This document shows, piece after piece, positions 61,657 through 64,000 of a stretch of DNA of 64,000 bases. The notes beneath the pieces were generated by a model. It was not told the DNA's origin and did no database searches. It was given only the letters and a program-made list of their open reading frames with translations. The translations under genes were made by a program, and so were the position numbers. The DNA lies in the NCBI GenBank assembly GCA_031546825.1, contig JAVBJU010000003.1, positions 62,001-126,000 on the forward strand. Reading direction: 5' to 3'. How positions within the stretch are numbered: position 1 is the first letter of the stretch; every line of letters begins with the position of its first letter. The stretch is from Hohaiivirga sp031546825 (GTDB taxonomy: Bacteria; Pseudomonadota; Alphaproteobacteria; Rhizobiales; Beijerinckiaceae).

Positions 61657-62241
61657 CTACCGCTGGATTGTCACGCGGGTGCCGACTTTGGCGCGGCCAT
61701 AGAGATCAATGACATCGTCGTTGGTCATGCGGATGCAGCCGGACGAGACCGCCTCGCCGATGGTCTCTGGCTCATTGGAGCCGTGGATGCGGTAGATGGT
61801 CGAGCCAAGATACATGGCGCGCGCACCGAGCGGATTATCGAGACCGCCCTTCATGTGACGCGGCAGATCGGGGCGGCGCTTCAGCATGGCTGAGGGCGGA
61901 CGCCAATCGGGCCATTCACGCTTGTTGCTGATTGCCACCGAACCGCCCCAGGTGAAGCCGGGGCGACCAACGCCAATGCCGTATTTTAGCGCCTGACGGT
62001 CTGGCAGCACGTAATAGAGGCGGCGTTCCTTGGTTGAAATGATAATGGTGCCCGGCGCATATTTACCATCATAGTCCACCAGTTCACGCGGAATGGCCGA
62101 TTCTTGCGGGCGGTTATCCCCATCAGGGGAAACGAGCGGCATGCGCGTCAGCGGGTCAATTTCCTCGTAGGCGAGGGCAGGGCTCACGGCGAGCGTGGCA
62201 AAAACAAAGCTGAAGGCGAAGCGGTTAAAGCGGCCGACCAT
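61657..62241 (-). CDS. L,D-transpeptidase (YkuD family)
   Basis: A 194-residue exported enzyme with a signal peptide (about 1-24, ending SPALA) and a YkuD catalytic domain containing HGSNEPETIGEA (His153) and SSGCIRM (catalytic Cys169). It forms 3-3 peptidoglycan cross-links or attaches proteins to murein. ATG 62241 is preferred over 62301 because of an AGAGGAT site and the signal start. Hyphomicrobiales have many such paralogues, so the exact role is open. Confidence 0.92.
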   Translation of the reverse strand: MVGRFNRFAFSFVFATLAVSPALAYEEIDPLTRMPLVSPDGDNRPQESAIPRELVDYDGKYAPGTIIISTKERRLYYVLPDRQALKYGIGVGRPGFTWGGSVAISNKREWPDWRPPSAMLKRRPDLPRHMKGGLDNPLGARAMYLGSTIYRIHGSNEPETIGEAVSSGCIRMTNDDVIDLYGRAKVGTRVTIQR

Positions 62242-62442
62242 GGCATCCTCTTGAAATCGGGTAATGGGGCCAAGGCCCAAGAGCGTAACGCGCTTCCTCA
62301 TATAATAGTTCTCTCTTCTCGCCTATGGTCGAAAGCAAAGCTCCTTAATAAGGTGCGAATAACCGGGTTCGGCGAGGAAAAAATCATAAATCGGACAGAA
62401 CCGCTTGACGCCGTTTCGCTCTACGCCTAGAAGCCGCTCAGA

Positions 62443-62517
62443 GGGTGCGTAGCTCAGCGGGAGAGCATTCGCTTCACACGCGAAGGGTCACAGGTTCAAT
62501 CCCTGTCGCGCCCACCA
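62443..62517 (+). tRNA. tRNA-Val(CAC)
   Basis: A full cloverleaf: acceptor GGGTGCG pairs with CGCGCCC (one T-G pair), a D-arm GCTCAGCGGGAGAGC, an anticodon stem TTCGC/GCGAA with loop TTCACAC (anticodon CAC at 62475-62477), a T-arm GGTTCAATCC and an encoded CCA end. It lies between the L,D-transpeptidase and gph genes. No integrase or attachment duplication is seen next to it. Confidence 0.95.
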
Positions 62518-62708
62518 TTTTTCATAAAAATTCAAACCATCTACGGGTGTCGGAAATGACCGGCAACCCGTTGGTGGTTTTTGTTCGCCCTGAAGATGGG
62601 GTATGCCTGTCAGTGCCGGGCTGACCAGTGCCAATATTTTGGTTACAAAGGTCTGCTCGTTGATATTCCGGCGGAGGATAAGCGCGCGAAGCGCTTTTTT
62701 CTGAAAGG

Positions 62709-63380
62709 CTATTTCAAAAGCAACCGCTCCACCGCCGCTTGCATGGCGTCAAAATGTTCTACCACAATATCGGGCTTAAGGTCGGCGATGGGCGTGTCGG
62801 TGTATCCGAACGGAACACCAATGACCGGGATGTTCGCCTGGCGCGCGGTGTCGATGTCGGTTTTGGAATCGCCTACCATGACGGCACGGCGCACGTCGCC
62901 ACCGGCTCGGGCAATGGTTTCGGTCAGGTGACGCGGATCGGGTTTGTGGAAGGGGAAAGTGTCGCGCCCCGCTACGAAGACAAAGCGATCAAGAATGCCA
63001 AGCTGCTCCAGCAGCGCCAAAGATTGATCTTCAAATTTGTTGGTGCAGACCGCCGCGCGGATACCGGCGGCGCGCATCCGATCAAGCGCTTCCGGCACAC
63101 CGGGGAACAGGGTGGTGTGGACGCAGAGATTGGCGCTATATGTGCGAATAAAATGGTGAAACAGCTCCTCGTGCCGCTGTTCGTTGATGCTGATTCCCGA
63201 TTGTCTGAAACCGCGTTCAATCAGCGCGCGCGCTCCGGCCCCGATCAGCTCCTTGGCTCCCTCCAGCGGCAGCGGTGCCAGGTTCTCTTCGGCTAAAACG
63301 CTGTTGAGCGTGGCGATCAGGTCTCCTGCGGTATCTGCGAGGGTTCCATCAAGGTCGAAAACGGCGAGGGCTTCAGACAT
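62709..63380 (-). CDS. gph: Phosphoglycolate phosphatase (HAD superfamily)
   Basis: A 223-residue HAD phosphatase with the nucleophile motif FDLDGTLADT (Asp9, Asp11), CTNK in motif 2, HKPDP (motif 3 Lys) and MVGDSKTDIDTA (motif 4). It dephosphorylates 2-phosphoglycolate formed during DNA repair or by Rubisco side reactions. ATG 63380 has a TTGGAGC site; the upstream in-frame extension is not conserved-looking. Length fits Gph. Confidence 0.9.
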   Translation of the reverse strand: MSEALAVFDLDGTLADTAGDLIATLNSVLAEENLAPLPLEGAKELIGAGARALIERGFRQSGISINEQRHEELFHHFIRTYSANLCVHTTLFPGVPEALDRMRAAGIRAAVCTNKFEDQSLALLEQLGILDRFVFVAGRDTFPFHKPDPRHLTETIARAGGDVRRAVMVGDSKTDIDTARQANIPVIGVPFGYTDTPIADLKPDIVVEHFDAMQAAVERLLLK

Positions 63381-63591
63381 GTTTTTTCGCTCCAAGGTCG
63401 GCCCCCCTACATACGCTGTTGTTCTTCGGGGGAAAAGAGCCGTTAATGACGCGCTCCATCGCGGCTGAGCGCTATTACATGTGGAACCCTGTCGAAGCCT
63501 TATCAATTTCGCCACAAAGTGCCTTATTCTGCAGTGTGATTCGGGGTTCTCAGGTGGGCCGTGATCCGTGTTTATTGGGATGGAGAAAAAG

Positions 63592-64000
63592 ATGCGGCGT
63601 TTTTGCGGAAATGGAAGGTCTTGGCTTTATTGCGCCATTGTCGGGATGAGCCTGACCGCTGGAATGGATACTGCGGCTCTTGCCGGGTCTTTTGAATTTG
63701 TGCCCGCGCCGCAGATCAACCTCAATCGAGTCTATCGCATCGACAAGGCGACCGGCGAAGTCTCCGCCTGCCAATACGGGGCCGTCAAGGAAACCGAAGG
63801 TACCGTGGGTGTCACCTTGTGCTATGTGACAGGTGAGGGTGCTGGTCCGCAACCCGCCGGGGAATACGGCTTGGTGGCCACGCGTCACGTCAATGACGGC
63901 GGTATTTTCCGGGTTAATTATCGCACCGGACAAATGAATGTCTGCTACGTCTTCGCAGAAAAGGTGGTTTGCACACCGCCCGGTCTTGCCCCCGGAGAGG
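63592..64000 (+). CDS. Exported protein of unknown function, cut at right edge
   Basis: An open frame from ATG 63592 (GGAG site seven bases upstream; an in-frame ATG at 63580 is the alternative) runs to the end of the window without a stop. The first 30 or so residues form a signal peptide ending around TAALAG. The mature part has evenly spaced cysteines (SACQYG, TLCYVTG, NVCYVF, VVCTPP) and short repeated beta-like segments. I do not recognise a family. Confidence 0.6.
   Translation, partial: MRRFCGNGRSWLYCAIVGMSLTAGMDTAALAGSFEFVPAPQINLNRVYRIDKATGEVSACQYGAVKETEGTVGVTLCYVTGEGAGPQPAGEYGLVATRHVNDGGIFRVNYRTGQMNVCYVFAEKVVCTPPGLAPGE

Noticed and set aside
62443..62700. tRNA-Val as an integration site for a mobile island
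   Set aside because: No integrase, direct repeat of the tRNA 3' end, or change in gene character follows it.

Overview
The window looks like chromosomal DNA of an alphaproteobacterium of the order Hyphomicrobiales (Rhizobiales), close to the Brucellaceae/Phyllobacteriaceae/Rhizobiaceae. I base this on gene content and order, not on a marker gene: feuN-feuP-feuQ beside the cytochrome c maturation genes ccmI-ccmE-ccmF-ccmH, then degP, an OmpR-type regulator, its kinase, glnE and a PleC-like kinase. This order recalls rhizobia such as Sinorhizobium and Rhizobium. G+C is moderately high by eye and coding density is high. Many genes overlap as ATGA and several start at GTG or TTG. I see no prophage, insertion sequence, integrase or CRISPR array.

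Layout. 1-9 kb: minus-strand genes for a MoxR-linked membrane system, SufE, a glycan-binding membrane protein (plus strand), and a tightly coupled operon of a class A penicillin-binding protein with DUF1214 and DUF1254 proteins. 9.1-9.34 kb: a gene-free stretch with promoter-like hexamers, a ten-codon reading frame, several perfect hairpins and a terminator, probably a small RNA. 9.4-17.5 kb: an accessory sugar-acid island with an FCD-type GntR repressor, two matching palindromic operators, an acid-sugar dehydratase, a hydroxyacid dehydrogenase, an ACS-family transporter, a zinc alcohol dehydrogenase, a short-chain dehydrogenase and a lone Tat-exported TRAP binding protein. 17.7-19.4 kb: two secreted trypsin-like proteases.

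19.5-37.5 kb: the conserved feuNPQ, ccmIEFH, degP, two-component pair, glnE and pleC-like block, interrupted by a DUF3302/HlyD pair and a decayed Sel1-repeat gene. 37.9-43.2 kb: a metal-related neighbourhood with zinc aminopeptidase PepN, a CDF metal exporter, a nickel-class glyoxalase I and a UreE-like protein with a very His-rich tail. 43.5-50.7 kb: two small unknown genes, a PanE-like reductase, DusA, an unrecognised 355-residue protein, a TSUP permease and the B12 genes cobS and cobT, divergent from each other.

50.9-58.8 kb: a complete acetoacetate/short-chain fatty acid locus. An AtoS-AtoC sensor and sigma-54 activator precede an excellent -24/-12 promoter and a palindromic upstream site, followed by atoE, atoB, atoD and atoA. 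The rest holds a secreted alpha/beta hydrolase, moaA, a DUF971 gene, an L,D-transpeptidase, tRNA-Val(CAC), gph and an exported protein cut by the right edge.

The points most worth a second look are the candidate small RNA at 9.1-9.34 kb, the uncharacterised sugar-acid operon with its paired operators, the gloA-ureE pair (a possible nickel chaperone for glyoxalase), the PleC-like kinase with Gln after the phospho-accepting His, and the rearranged atoSC-atoEBDA locus. I did not find a clearly new defence or mobile system.
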